The notes below the pieces were generated by a model. The model was not told where the DNA came from. It was given only the letters and a program-made list of their open reading frames with translations, and made no database searches. From NCBI RefSeq assembly GCF_029892155.1, contig NZ_JARZAG010000040.1, forward strand, positions 1 to 55,287: a DNA stretch of 55,287 nucleotides, written 5' to 3'. The first letter of the stretch is position 1, and each line of letters opens with the position of its first letter. The DNA comes from Kitasatospora sp. GAS204B (GTDB lineage: Bacteria > Actinomycetota > Actinomycetes > Streptomycetales > Streptomycetaceae). Shown here one piece after another: positions 1-8,826 of the stretch. The translations under genes and the position numbers were made by a program.

Positions 1-180
1 GGGATGTCAACATATCTGGCGTTGACTTTTGGCACGCTGTTGAGTTCTCAAGGAACGGACACTTCCTTCAAGCCGCTCTCGCAAGCTCTCCGGGCATTCG
101 TTTCAGTGTTACTGCGTTCTTTCGTGTCCTCAGCGTATCACGCGAGTTTCGTTCGGATTTCACCGGACATTCACTCAGCG
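1..180 (-). promoter_or_regulatory. rRNA operon leader (upstream of a 16S gene beyond the left edge)
   Basis: Read on the minus strand, positions 53-31 give CCTTGAGAACTCAACAG followed by CGTGCC, and 30-1 continue with a TTGACA-containing stretch. From memory this resembles the boxA-like antitermination and processing sequence of actinobacterial pre-16S leaders and 16S-23S spacers. The stretch is clearly poorer in GC than the rest of the window and has no convincing coding frame. The 16S gene would lie just left of position 1 and be transcribed leftward. Individual rrn promoters probably sit between about 60 and 350 on the minus strand, but no -35/-10 pair could be assigned with confidence. 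An internal spacer copy of the same motif is a less likely alternative. Confidence 0.6.
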
Positions 181-358
181 TTGGCGCTGGATTTACAACC
201 GCCTCGCGGCGACTCGGCCAACCATAGACCCTCTGGGCCGGTGCGCCTAATCGGGCATGGTGCACCTTGGGCCAACCGAGTGCCAGCACCGCGCGACCTG
301 GCGCGCCGGAGCGATCGTCGGACTCACTCGGATGCCGTAGAGTGCGGCGCGTCGACCA

Positions 359-374
359 AGAGGACTAGACCACT
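359..374 (+). promoter_or_regulatory. Candidate DasR operator (dre) upstream of crr-ptsI
   Basis: The 16-mer AGAGGACTAGACCACT matches the dre consensus as recalled (ACTGGTCTAGACCACT) at 13 of 16 positions, with a perfect right half-site. It lies about 205 bp before crr. DasR, the GntR-family GlcNAc regulator, is known to control the general PTS genes in Streptomyces, so the placement fits. It is a sequence match only. Confidence 0.5.
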
Positions 375-580
375 TGTGTCACCTGAGGGCCTGTCCGGCC
401 CGGGATCCGGGCGGCGGCCGTGGCCGGAGTGAGTGCGGCGGGTCGCGCGGGACTGCCTGGGTGGGTGATGCCTTATATGACGGTCTGTCCGAAGTTGACA
501 TGATTTAGGCTTCAGCCGACACATCCCGCCGCTGGCCGCGGCAGCACGCTGTACGTACTCCGCACCTGGGAGGCTCCACC

Positions 581-1030
581 ATGACCACAGTGACGTCGCC
601 GCTGACCGGCCGCGCCATTGGACTCGCCAATGTCCCCGACCCCGTCTTCTCGGGCGCGATGGTGGGTCCTGGTACCGCCATCGACCCGGTGCGTGAACCC
701 ACTACGGCGGTTGCGCCGGTGGACGGGCTGGTCGTCTCCATGCACCCGCACGCGTTCGTGGTGATGGACGCGGACGGCCACGGTGTGCTGACCCATCTGG
801 GGATCGACACCGTGCAGTTGAACGGGGAGGGCTTCGAGCTGCTGGTCAGCAAGGGCGACCAGGTGAAGCGCGGGCAGCCGGTGATCTCGTGGAATCCGGC
901 CGCGGTGGAGGCTGCCGGCAAGTCGCCGATCTCGCCGATCGTGGCGCTGGAGGCCTCGCTGGAGCAGCTCGGCGCGGTGGCCGAATCCGGCGAGGTCGCC
1001 ACCGGCGGCGAGCTCTTCACCTGGAACTGA
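581..1030 (+). CDS. crr: PTS glucose-type EIIA component
   Basis: This 149-residue cytoplasmic phosphocarrier passes phosphate from HPr to sugar-specific EIIB domains. The two active-site histidines are visible with the 15-residue spacing of the family: His57 in SMHPHAF and the phospho-acceptor His72 in THLGID. The EIIA-crr fold spans nearly the whole protein, as in stand-alone Crr. The ATG at 581 is preceded by GGGAGGC at 568-574. The gene is followed after 86 bp by ptsI in the same direction, and a candidate DasR site lies upstream. In streptomycetes this pair, with ptsH elsewhere, serves N-acetylglucosamine and other PTS sugars. Confidence 0.93.
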   Translation: MTTVTSPLTGRAIGLANVPDPVFSGAMVGPGTAIDPVREPTTAVAPVDGLVVSMHPHAFVVMDADGHGVLTHLGIDTVQLNGEGFELLVSKGDQVKRGQPVISWNPAAVEAAGKSPISPIVALEASLEQLGAVAESGEVATGGELFTWN

Positions 1031-1116
1031 CGGACCCTACGGAACGCCGGACAGTGCCCCGTCCCTCGTGGTCTGGTGGGGCGGGGCTGCGATGCGGGCG
1101 AGAGGAAATGAAGCAG

Positions 1117-2787
1117 ATGGAGAAGACGCTGCGCGGCGTGGGTGTCAGCCACGGGGTCGCCATCGGTCAGGTGCGGCACATGGGGACCGCGGTGCTGGAG
1201 CCCCCGACCACCCGGATCCCGACCGAGGACGCGCCGCGCGAGCAGGCGCGGGCCAAGGCGGCCGTGGACGCGGTGGCCGCCGATCTGATCGCGCGCGGCA
1301 ACCTGGCGGGCGGTGAGGCCCAGGCGGTGCTCGAGGCGCAGGCGCTGATGGCGCAGGATCCCGAGCTGATGGCGGATGTCGAGCGCCGGATCGCGGTGGG
1401 CAGCAGCGCCGAGCGCGGTGTCTACGACGCGTTCGCCGCCTACCGGGCGCTGCTGGCGGCGGCCGGTGAGTACCTGGCAGGCCGGGTGGCGGACCTGGAC
1501 GATGTGCGCAACCGGATCGTGGCCCGTCTGCTGGGCGTGCCGATGCCGGGCGTGCCGGACAGCGACGAGCCGTATGTGCTGCTCGCCCGGGACCTGGCGC
1601 CGGCCGACACCGCGCTCCTCGACCCGACCCTGGTGCTCGGCTTCGTCACCGAGGAGGGCGGGCCGACCAGCCACTCGGCGATCCTGGCGCGGGCCCTGGG
1701 TGTGCCGGCCGTGGTCGCGTTGCCGGGGGCGACCGGGATCGCCGAGGGCGTCGTGGTGGCGGTGGACGGCAGCAGCGGCGAGGTGCTGATCAGCCCGAGC
1801 GAGGCGGAGCAGGCCGAGCTGCGGGCGCTGGCCGCCGAGCGCAAGGCGGCGCTGGCGGCGTCCTCGGGTCCGGGGCGGACCTCGGACGGGCATCTGGTGC
1901 CGCTGCTCGCGAACGTCGGCGGTCCCGGTGACGTGGCGGCGGCGCTGGAGGCCGGTGCCGAAGGCGTCGGGCTGTTCCGTACCGAGTTCCTCTTCCTCGA
2001 CGACTCCAAGCGGGCGCCGAGCGAGGAGACCCAGGTCGAGGCCTACCGCAAGGTGCTGGAGGCCTTCCCGGAGGGTCGGGTGGTGGTCCGGGTGCTGGAC
2101 GCGGGCGCTGACAAGCCGCTGGAGTTCCTGACCCCGGCCGACGAGCCGAACCCGGCGCTCGGGGTGCGCGGTCTGCGCACGCTGCTGGAACACCCGGAGG
2201 TGCTGCGGACCCAGCTGCGAGCGCTGGCGACGGCGGCCGCGGGCCTGCCGGTGCACCTTGAGGTGATGGCGCCGATGGTGGCGGACCGGGCGGATGCCAA
2301 GGCGTTCGCGCTGGCCTGCCGGGAGGCGGGGCTGGAGGCGAAGTTCGGCGCGATGGTGGAGATCCCGTCGGCCGCGCTGCGGGCGCGCTCGATCCTGGAG
2401 GAGGTCGAGTTCCTCTCGTTGGGGACCAACGACCTGGCGCAGTACACCTTCGCGGCGGACCGTCAGGTCGGTGCGCTGGCTCGGCTGCAGGACCCGTGGC
2501 AGCCGGCGCTGCTGGATCTGGTGGCGGCGGCCGCCTCGGCGGCGCAGGCGGCCGGGAAGAGCTGCGGGGTCTGTGGCGAGGCAGCCGCCGACCCGGTGCT
2601 GGCCTGCGTGCTGACCGGTCTCGGCGTGACCAGCCTGTCGATGGGTTCGGCCTCGATCCCGTACGTCCGGGCCTCGCTGGCGACCTTCACGCTGGCGCAG
2701 TGTCAGCGGGCCGCGGCGGCCGCTCGGTCGGCGGACAGCGCGGAGGAGGCGCGGACCGCCGCGCAGCAGGTGCTGTCCGGCGAGTGA
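1117..2787 (+). CDS. ptsI: PTS enzyme I (phosphoenolpyruvate-protein phosphotransferase)
   Basis: This 556-residue protein transfers phosphate from PEP to HPr, the first step of PTS sugar uptake. The N-terminal HPr-binding helical domain is followed by the phosphohistidine domain, with the acceptor His186 in GGPTSHSAI. The C-terminal PEP-binding barrel carries LGTNDLAQY and the catalytic cysteine region SCGVCGEA. I chose the ATG at 1117 (METT-like start METK/MEKTLRG, as remembered for Streptomyces EI) with AGAGGAA at 1101-1107; an in-frame ATG at 1108 lies too close to that site but cannot be excluded. It is probably co-transcribed with crr and ends at a strong terminator at 2805-2838. Confidence 0.94.
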   Translation: MEKTLRGVGVSHGVAIGQVRHMGTAVLEPPTTRIPTEDAPREQARAKAAVDAVAADLIARGNLAGGEAQAVLEAQALMAQDPELMADVERRIAVGSSAERGVYDAFAAYRALLAAAGEYLAGRVADLDDVRNRIVARLLGVPMPGVPDSDEPYVLLARDLAPADTALLDPTLVLGFVTEEGGPTSHSAILARALGVPAVVALPGATGIAEGVVVAVDGSSGEVLISPSEAEQAELRALAAERKAALAASSGPGRTSDGHLVPLLANVGGPGDVAAALEAGAEGVGLFRTEFLFLDDSKRAPSEETQVEAYRKVLEAFPEGRVVVRVLDAGADKPLEFLTPADEPNPALGVRGLRTLLEHPEVLRTQLRALATAAAGLPVHLEVMAPMVADRADAKAFALACREAGLEAKFGAMVEIPSAALRARSILEEVEFLSLGTNDLAQYTFAADRQVGALARLQDPWQPALLDLVAAAASAAQAAGKSCGVCGEAAADPVLACVLTGLGVTSLSMGSASIPYVRASLATFTLAQCQRAAAAARSADSAEEARTAAQQVLSGE

Positions 2788-2804
2788 GCCGGAGGCAGGC
2801 GTAG

Positions 2805-2838
2805 CGAAGGGGCCCCCGCCGTGGCGGGGGCCCCTTCG
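2805..2838. terminator. Bidirectional terminator between ptsI and aacS
   Basis: There is a perfect 16-bp inverted repeat (CGAAGGGGCCCCCGCC and its complement) around a 2-nt centre. It lies 17 bp after the ptsI stop and 6 bp before the end of the convergent aacS gene, so it can end both transcripts. Confidence 0.85.
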
Positions 2839-2844
2839 TCGTGG

Positions 2845-4887
2845 TCAGCCGCGGCGTTCGCGGCCGAGGCGCTCGAAGAAGCGCAGGTGGTCGAGGTTGT
2901 CGACGGAACCGGGGTTGACCGCCTGGTCGAGCGGGGTGCCGGCGAGCAGGCGCTTGACCGGGACCTCGATCCGCTTGCCGGTGAGGGTGTGCGGCAGGCC
3001 GTCGACGGCGATCACCTCGTCGGGGACGTGGCGCGGGGAGAGCTGCTCGCGCAGCACGGTGCGGATCCGGCCGCGGAGCTCGTCGTTCAGCTCGGCGCCG
3101 GGGGCGAGGACGACGAAGAGCGGCATCCAGTAACCGCCGCCGTCCTCCTCCAGGCCGATCACCAGGGACTCGGCGATCTCGGGCAGCCGTTCGACCACCT
3201 CGTAGATGTCGGAGGAACCCATCCGCACGCCTTGGCGGTTGAGGGTGGAGTCGGAGCGGCCGTGGATGACCACGGTGCCGTGCGAGGTGATGGTGATCCA
3301 GTCGCCGTGGCGCCAGGTGCCGGGGAACATCTCGAAGTAGCTGTCCCGGTAGCGGGTGCCTTCGGGGTCGTTCCAGAAGCCGGTGGGCATGGACGGGATC
3401 GGCTTGGTGACCACCAGTTCGCCGACCTCGTCGGTGTGCGGCTTTCCGTTGACGTCCCAGGACTCGACGGCGGCGCCCAGGCAGGGGGCCTGGATCTCGC
3501 CGAGGTGGACCGGGAGGGTGGGGACGCCGCCGACGAAGCAGCTGCAGACGTCGGTGCCGCCGCTGACCGAGGCGAGCCAGACGTCCGGCTTGACCTCGTC
3601 GTAGATCCAGCGGAAGCCGTCGGGGGGCAGCGGGGAGCCGGTGGTGCCGATGCAGCGGACGGCGGACAGGTCGAGGTCGCGGCCCGGGTGCAGGTCGGCC
3701 TTGCGGCTGGCGATCACGTAGGCGGCGGAGGTGCCGAGCACGGTGGCGCGGGTGCGGGCGGCCACCTCCCACAGGGCGCCGGTGGTGGGGTGGCCCGGGC
3801 TGCCGTCGTAGGTGACCACGGTGGCGCCGACCAGCAGGCCGGCCACCAGGAAGTTCCACATCATCCAGCCGGTGGAGGTGTACCAGAGGAAGCGGTCGTC
3901 CGGGCCGAGGTCGAGGTGCAGGGCGGCCTGCTTGAGGTGCTCGACCAGGATGCCGCCCTGGCTCTGCACGATGGCCTTGGGCAGGCCGGTGGTGCCGGAG
4001 GAGTAGAGCACCCAGAGCGGGTGGTCGAAGGGGAGCTGTTCGAAGACCGGCGCGGTGTCGGCGGCGGTGAGCTCGGCCCAGTTCAAGGCGCCCTCGGGAG
4101 CCGGGGTGCCGAGCAGCGGGACGTGCACCACCGCGCGCAGGGTGGGCAGTTCGCGGCGCAGCTCGGCGACCACCTCGGTGCGGTCGTGGTTCTTGCCGCC
4201 GTAGTGGTAGCCGTCGACGGCGAACAGGACGACCGGCTCGATCTGCTGGAGGCGGTCGAGCACGCTGCGGGCGCCGAAGTCCGGGGCGCAGGAGGTCCAG
4301 ATCGCGCCGATCGAGGCGGTGGCGAGCAGCGCGACGATGGCCTGCGGGATGTTGGGCAGGTAGGCGCCGACCCGGTCGCCGGGTCCGACGCCCTGGGCGC
4401 GCAGCGCGGCGGCCAGCGAGCCGACCTGGCGGCGCAGTTCGGCCCAGCTGAGGGCGGTCGGCTCGGCGGTGGTCTCGTCCAGGTGCAGGATCGCGGGGAG
4501 CTCGGCGTGGGCCGGGTCGGCGCCGAAGCGCAGCGCGTGCTCGGCGTAGTTGAGGGTGGCGCCGGGGAACCAGCGGGCGCCGGGCATCGCCGGGTCGGCG
4601 AGCACGGCCTGCGGCGGCGTGCCGAAGCGGACGTCGAAGTACTCGGTGACCGCGGTCCAGAACCGGCTGAGGTCATCGGTGGACCAGGCGTGCAGGTCGG
4701 CGTAGCGGGCGGCGGCGGTGGCGTCGTCCGGGACGGGGGCGAGCGGGGCGGCGGGGGCGCCGTGGTGCTCGGCGGCCCAGGCCTGGAAGGCGACCAGGCG
4801 GGTGGCTGCGGCCACCTCGGGGGTGGGGCGCCAGAGCGGCTCGCTCGCCGCTCCGGCGGGGGCCTGGTCCTTGGGTGGGGTGCTCAC
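2845..4887 (-). CDS. aacS: Acetoacetyl-CoA synthetase
   Basis: This 680-residue ANL-superfamily enzyme activates acetoacetate to acetoacetyl-CoA with ATP. Its features are an N-terminal acyl-CoA-synthetase cap (LWRPTPE, WSTDDLSRFW, RWFPGATLNYAEH), the AMP-binding motif YSSGTTGLPKAIV near residue 288, and a C-terminal SGRSDSTLNRQGVRMG hinge and TGKRIEVPVK region with the catalytic lysine. The length fits acetoacetate-CoA ligases (about 650 residues) better than acetyl-CoA synthetases. A GTG start at 4887 with GGGAG upstream fits the conserved N-terminus; the frame stays open for another 30 codons to an ATG at 4977. It faces ptsI and is followed upstream by another minus-strand gene. Confidence 0.88.
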   Translation of the reverse strand: MSTPPKDQAPAGAASEPLWRPTPEVAAATRLVAFQAWAAEHHGAPAAPLAPVPDDATAAARYADLHAWSTDDLSRFWTAVTEYFDVRFGTPPQAVLADPAMPGARWFPGATLNYAEHALRFGADPAHAELPAILHLDETTAEPTALSWAELRRQVGSLAAALRAQGVGPGDRVGAYLPNIPQAIVALLATASIGAIWTSCAPDFGARSVLDRLQQIEPVVLFAVDGYHYGGKNHDRTEVVAELRRELPTLRAVVHVPLLGTPAPEGALNWAELTAADTAPVFEQLPFDHPLWVLYSSGTTGLPKAIVQSQGGILVEHLKQAALHLDLGPDDRFLWYTSTGWMMWNFLVAGLLVGATVVTYDGSPGHPTTGALWEVAARTRATVLGTSAAYVIASRKADLHPGRDLDLSAVRCIGTTGSPLPPDGFRWIYDEVKPDVWLASVSGGTDVCSCFVGGVPTLPVHLGEIQAPCLGAAVESWDVNGKPHTDEVGELVVTKPIPSMPTGFWNDPEGTRYRDSYFEMFPGTWRHGDWITITSHGTVVIHGRSDSTLNRQGVRMGSSDIYEVVERLPEIAESLVIGLEEDGGGYWMPLFVVLAPGAELNDELRGRIRTVLREQLSPRHVPDEVIAVDGLPHTLTGKRIEVPVKRLLAGTPLDQAVNPGSVDNLDHLRFFERLGRERRG

Positions 4888-5017
4888 GGTGGTGGTCTCC
4901 CGGCCGGAGGATGGGGGCGGGGTGGCGCTGGTGGCGGTTCCCCTCCCCGTGCGTACGGACGGTGCAGACCCTGCCACGTGATCGTCCGGTGCGCCAGGGG
5001 CGACCTGGCGGTCGGCC

Positions 5018-6217
5018 TCAGGCCTGGCCGAGGCGCTCCAGTGCGAGGGCGGCCAGCAGGGCGGCGGTGTCGCCGAGTACGGCGTCGTCGAAGACGGCCT
5101 GCGGGGCGTGGTTGTAGGCGGCCGTGGTCGGGTCGGTGCCGGGTGGGCAGGCGCCGACCATCAGGTAGGCGGCGGGGACGTGCTCGGCGACCACGGCGAA
5201 GTCCTCCGAGCCGGCGATCGGGTGCGGAAGCTCGAAGAACCGTTCGGCGCCGAGCAGTTCGCGGGCGGTGCGGGCGGCGAACTCGGTCTCGGCCGGGTGG
5301 TTGACGGTGACCGGGTAGCCCTCCTCGACGACGGCTTCGGCGGTCAGCCCGTGCGCCTGCGCCACGCCGCGGGCCAGGCGGGGCGCCTCGGCGAGCACCC
5401 GCTCGCGGGCCTGCGGGGAGAACGAGCGGATGGTCGCGGAGAAGACCGCCTGGTCCGGGATCACGTTGGCGGCCGTGCCGGCGTGGAAGCTGCCGACGGT
5501 CAGCACCACCGGGTCCTGGACGTCGAACCGTCGGGTCGCCAGGGTCTGCAGGGCCAGGACGGCCTCGCAGGCGACCGGGACCGGGTCGAGCGCCAGGTGC
5601 GGGCTGGAGCCGTGGCCGCCGTGGCCGTGCACGGTGACGGTGAGCGTGTCGGAGCCGGCCAGCACCGGGCCGGGGCGGGTGGCGACCAGGCCGAACGGCA
5701 GCTGGGCGGCCCCCACGTGCAGCGCGTACGCAGCCACCGGCGGCTCGCCGGCGGCGGTCAGCACGCCCTCGTCGATCATCACCCGGGCGCCGCCGGCCCC
5801 CTCCTCACCGGGCTGGAACATCAGGATCACCGCGCCGGGCAGTTCGGCCTGCCGCTCGGCCAGCAGTCTGGCGGCGCCGACCAGGGCGGCGGTGTGCAGG
5901 TCGTGGCCGCAGGCGTGCATGGCGCCGGGGATGGTGGAGGCGAAGGGCAGCCCGGTGGCCTCCTGGACCGGCAGCGCGTCCAGGTCGGCGCGGAGCAGCA
6001 CGGTCGGGCCAGGCCGGCCGCCGCGCAGCACGGCGGTGACCGAGCTGAGGCGCTTGCCGAGGGTGATCTCCAGCGGCAGGCCGGCCAGCGCGGCGAGCAC
6101 CTTGGCCTGGGTCAGCGGCAGCTCGAGACCGATCTCCGGGTCCTGGTGCAGCGCGCGGCGCAGGGCGACCAGCTCGGGCTGCAGCAGGGCGGCGGATTCA
6201 CGCAGGGTCGAGGTCAT
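5018..6217 (-). CDS. M20 family amidohydrolase (hippurate / N-acyl-amino-acid hydrolase type)
   Basis: This 399-residue cytosolic metallohydrolase of the M20D/AmaA-HipO group should release amino acids from N-acyl or aryl amides. The di-metal motifs are present: MHACGHDLHTAALVG, the catalytic GEEGAGGA glutamates, HVGAAQLPFG, and near the C-terminus AGSEDFAVVAEHVPA. The dimerisation domain (GHGGHGSSPHLALDP) is intact. The ATG at 6217 is preceded by GAGGAG at 9 nt. The gap to aacS downstream is 130 bp, so co-transcription is possible. The natural substrate cannot be told from sequence. Confidence 0.85.
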   Translation of the reverse strand: MTSTLRESAALLQPELVALRRALHQDPEIGLELPLTQAKVLAALAGLPLEITLGKRLSSVTAVLRGGRPGPTVLLRADLDALPVQEATGLPFASTIPGAMHACGHDLHTAALVGAARLLAERQAELPGAVILMFQPGEEGAGGARVMIDEGVLTAAGEPPVAAYALHVGAAQLPFGLVATRPGPVLAGSDTLTVTVHGHGGHGSSPHLALDPVPVACEAVLALQTLATRRFDVQDPVVLTVGSFHAGTAANVIPDQAVFSATIRSFSPQARERVLAEAPRLARGVAQAHGLTAEAVVEEGYPVTVNHPAETEFAARTARELLGAERFFELPHPIAGSEDFAVVAEHVPAAYLMVGACPPGTDPTTAAYNHAPQAVFDDAVLGDTAALLAALALERLGQA

Positions 6218-6364
6218 GGCGGTACTCCTCGCGGGACGGGTGCGATCGTGATCTGGTCATGCTGCCTCGGCGGCCGGCAGGGCGGCGGCGGACGCACGGA
6301 TCTCGCCGTGACGGGCTGCCGCGCGCACGGATCTGCCACCGGCCGCCGCCGCTACCCTGACGGT

Positions 6365-7006
6365 ATGTCGAACTACGCGCGTGGGGAGCGGCAGCGGTTG
6401 GCGGAGCTGCTGGCGGCGGCGGGACCGGACGCGCCGACGCTCTGCGCCGGCTGGCTGACCCGGGACCTGGCCGCGCACCTGCTGGTCCGCGAGGGCCGTC
6501 CGGACGCGGGGCCGGGGATCCAGCTGCCGCTCTTCGCGGGCTGGACGGCGCGGGTGCAGGCCGGGTACGCGGCGCGCCCGTACGCCGAGTTGGTCGCGCG
6601 GTTCCGGGCCGGGCCGCCGCAGCTGTCGCCGTTCGCGCTGCCCGGGGTGGACGAGCTGGCCAACGCGGTGGAGTACTTCGTACACGCCGAGGACGTCCGG
6701 CGGGCGGTGCCGTGGGAGCCGCGGGCGGTGGATCCGGCGTTGGCGGAGCTGCTCTGGCGCCGGTTGCCGATGCCGGCCCGGTTCGAGGTGGGGCGGCGCA
6801 CGCCGGTGCGGTTGCTGCTCTGCCTGCCGGACGGGCGCAATCTGACGGTGGGTCAGCGGCGGCCCGGCTCGGTGCGGGTCACCGGGGAGCCGGCCGAGCT
6901 GCTGCTCTTCGCGTTCGGGCGCGGGGCGCAGGCGCGGCTGAGCGTGACGGGGCCGGCCGCGGAGCTGGCACAGCTGCGGGACGCGGTGGCGCTGCCGGCG
7001 GAATAG
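6365..7006 (+). CDS. TIGR03085-type DinB/maleylpyruvate-isomerase-like metal-binding protein
   Basis: This 213-residue protein has the N-terminal pattern YARGERQRLAELLAAAGPDAPTLC, then GW-TRDLAAHLLVRE. These are typical of the actinobacterial TIGR03085 family, which is related to mycothiol-dependent maleylpyruvate isomerases and DinB four-helix proteins. Potential metal-binding histidines are in AAHLL and FVHAEDVRRA. No reaction can be assigned. TACCCT lies at 6353-6358, six nucleotides before the ATG, and no Shine-Dalgarno is seen, so the mRNA is probably leaderless. It is divergent from the M20 gene and convergent with the Nudix gene (25 bp apart). Confidence 0.75.
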   Translation: MSNYARGERQRLAELLAAAGPDAPTLCAGWLTRDLAAHLLVREGRPDAGPGIQLPLFAGWTARVQAGYAARPYAELVARFRAGPPQLSPFALPGVDELANAVEYFVHAEDVRRAVPWEPRAVDPALAELLWRRLPMPARFEVGRRTPVRLLLCLPDGRNLTVGQRRPGSVRVTGEPAELLLFAFGRGAQARLSVTGPAAELAQLRDAVALPAE

Positions 7007-7031
7007 GCGAGGGGGTGGCGCCGGTGGCGGG

Positions 7032-7595
7032 TCAGCTCCGGGGCCGGTACTCCCCCGCGAACCAGGCGGCGGCCACCCTGGTGTGGAAGGGGAAGGCGAG
7101 CTGGATCGGGGCGTCGATCAGCTGCCAGCCCTCGGTCTCGTCGGTGGGCACGGAGGGCGGCAGGGCGGTCAGGTCCTGGGCCGGGAGGAGCGCGAAGAGG
7201 CAGAGGAAGCCGCCCGCGCTGTCCGAGTCGGTGGCGACCAGGGTGACGTCGGCGGCGTCGGCGTGGATGCCGGTCTCCTCGCGCAGTTCGCGCACCGCGG
7301 CCTGCTGCCAGCTCTCGCCGAAGTCGACGTAGCCGCCGGGCAGGGCCAGCAGGCCGTAGCCCGGCTCGATGGTGCGGCGGATCACCGCCAGGCTCTGCCC
7401 GCCGTCGGGGCGGTTGACCGGGAGCAGGCTGACCGTCACGGGCAGCGGGTTGCGGTAGCTGATCTCGCCGCAACCGACGCAGGTGCGCGGCCAGTCGGTG
7501 GTGCCGGCCGGGTAGGCGGCGCCGCACCAGTGGCAGTGCGCCCAGGGGCCGAAGGTGGCGGGACGGCCCTGAGCAGCAGCCTGGTGAATGGTCAT
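7032..7595 (-). CDS. Nudix hydrolase with N-terminal zinc ribbon
   Basis: This 187-residue protein hydrolyses a nucleoside diphosphate-linked substrate. The Nudix box reads GGYVDFGESWQQAAVRELREETG, matching GX5EX7REUXEEXGU. Upstream are two paired-cysteine motifs, CHWCGAAY and CVGCGEISYRNP, forming a zinc ribbon like that of NADH pyrophosphatase-related Nudix proteins. The ATG at 7595 was chosen because TACCAT (minus strand, 7608-7603) lies seven nucleotides upstream, suggesting a leaderless transcript; an ATG at 7616 is in frame but would lie upstream of this box. It is divergent from mmuM. The substrate is unknown. Confidence 0.82.
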   Translation of the reverse strand: MTIHQAAAQGRPATFGPWAHCHWCGAAYPAGTTDWPRTCVGCGEISYRNPLPVTVSLLPVNRPDGGQSLAVIRRTIEPGYGLLALPGGYVDFGESWQQAAVRELREETGIHADAADVTLVATDSDSAGGFLCLFALLPAQDLTALPPSVPTDETEGWQLIDAPIQLAFPFHTRVAAAWFAGEYRPRS

Positions 7596-7663
7596 GGGGT
7601 GGATGGTAGTCCGCACGGCTGACGGCGGGGCTACGGTGCGGATGAGAGGTGTCAGGAGAGGTG

Positions 7664-8638
7664 ATGGCGGTGCGGTCGGAGTTCGGGCGGTCGGAGTTCG
7701 GGCAGGCGCTGGCGGCGGATGTGCTGGTGCTGGACGGCGGGTTGTCGAACCAGTTGGCCGCTGCCGGCGAGGACCTGGCGGACGGGGCGCTCTGGTCGGC
7801 GCGGCTGCTGGCGGACGCGCCCGAGGCGCTGGTGGCGGCGCATCGGGCGTACTACGCGGCCGGCGCCGAGGTGGTGATCACGGCCAGCTACCAGGCGAGC
7901 TTCGAGGGGTTCGCCCGGCGCGGGATCGGGCCGGACGCGGCGCGGCGGCTGCTGGCGTCGAGCGTGACGCTGGCCCGGGTGGCGGCCGACGGTGTCGGAG
8001 CTGAGGATGCCGCGGCCGGTGGGCGGCGGCGCTGGGTGGCGGCCTCGGTGGGGCCGTACGGCGCGGTGCTGGCGGACGGCTCGGAGTACCGGGGGCGGTA
8101 CGGGCTGAGCGTGGCCGAGCTGGAGCGCTTCCACCGGCGGCGGATCGAGGCGCTGGTGGCGGCCGAGCCGGATGTGCTGGCCCTGGAGACGGTGCCGGAC
8201 GTGGTCGAGGCCCGGGCGCTGGTGCGCGCGGTGCGTGGTCTCGGGGTGCCGGCCTGGCTCAGCTATACCGTGGCCGACGGCCGGACCCGGGCCGGGCAGC
8301 CGCTGGCCGAAGCCTTCGCGGTGGCACTCGACGCGCCGGAGGTGGTCGCGGTCGGGGTCAACTGCTGCGCGCCGCAGGAGGTGGGCCCGGCGGTGCGGAT
8401 CGCCGCGCGGGTGACCGGCAAGCCGGTGGTGGCCTACCCGAACAGCGGTGAGCGCTGGGATCCCGCCACCCGGTGCTGGTTGGGCGCGGCCACCGGGCCG
8501 GCGGACTTCGCCACCGGCTGGGTGGCGGACGGGGCACGGCTGGTGGGCGGTTGCTGCCGGGTCGGCCCGGCGGGGATCGCCGAGTTGCGGGAGCGGCTGG
8601 GCGGTTGGCGAGCAGGCGGGCGCGGCCGTCGTCGCTGA
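7664..8638 (+). CDS. mmuM: Homocysteine S-methyltransferase
   Basis: This 324-residue zinc enzyme methylates homocysteine to methionine from S-methylmethionine or a related donor. The barrel begins with VLDGGLSNQL. The zinc-binding cysteines are seen as GVNCCAP and the C-terminal GGCCRVGP pair. AGGAG at 7654-7658 is placed five nucleotides before the ATG at 7664, which is preferred over the in-frame GTG at 7649. TACGGT at 7632-7637 could be its -10. It is a single-gene unit next to the divergent Nudix gene. Specificity between S-methylmethionine and S-adenosylmethionine is not determined. Confidence 0.87.
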   Translation: MAVRSEFGRSEFGQALAADVLVLDGGLSNQLAAAGEDLADGALWSARLLADAPEALVAAHRAYYAAGAEVVITASYQASFEGFARRGIGPDAARRLLASSVTLARVAADGVGAEDAAAGGRRRWVAASVGPYGAVLADGSEYRGRYGLSVAELERFHRRRIEALVAAEPDVLALETVPDVVEARALVRAVRGLGVPAWLSYTVADGRTRAGQPLAEAFAVALDAPEVVAVGVNCCAPQEVGPAVRIAARVTGKPVVAYPNSGERWDPATRCWLGAATGPADFATGWVADGARLVGGCCRVGPAGIAELRERLGGWRAGGRGRRR

Positions 8639-8755
8639 TGGCCCCGGCAGGTGACGGCGAAGAGAACGGCCGAGAACCGGTAGGCGACGTGCGAATCAGC
8701 GGCCGCGCCTGGCAGACTCAGGACGATACCCCCGCAGTCGACATGACCACGAACT

Positions 8756-8774
8756 GTGCGACATTGTCGAACAC
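8756..8774. promoter_or_regulatory. Candidate GylR operator upstream of gylR
   Basis: GTGCGACATTGTCGAACAC contains the core CGACA-T-TGTCG. The same core, CGACA-A-TGTCG, occurs at 9809-9824 ahead of glpF. This pairing suggests that the IclR-type regulator binds both places: autoregulation here and control of the glycerol genes there. Confidence 0.55.
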
Positions 8775-8826
8775 CCGCCAGACTGTCTCCCGAACCGTTT
8801 GCCAGAATTGCCAGTGGAGGTCCCCC

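Noticed and set aside
4..432. Open frame of 142 codons on the plus strand at the left edge
   Set aside because: It runs antisense to the rRNA leader, has no ribosome site or codon-position bias, and its composition is that of non-coding leader DNA.
495..523. TTGACA at 495-500 as promoter of crr
   Set aside because: No acceptable -10 at 16-18 bp; the hexamer alone is not enough to call a promoter.
2821..5304. Plus-strand open frame antisense to aacS
   Set aside because: Same shadow effect; it crosses the terminator and the start of aacS.
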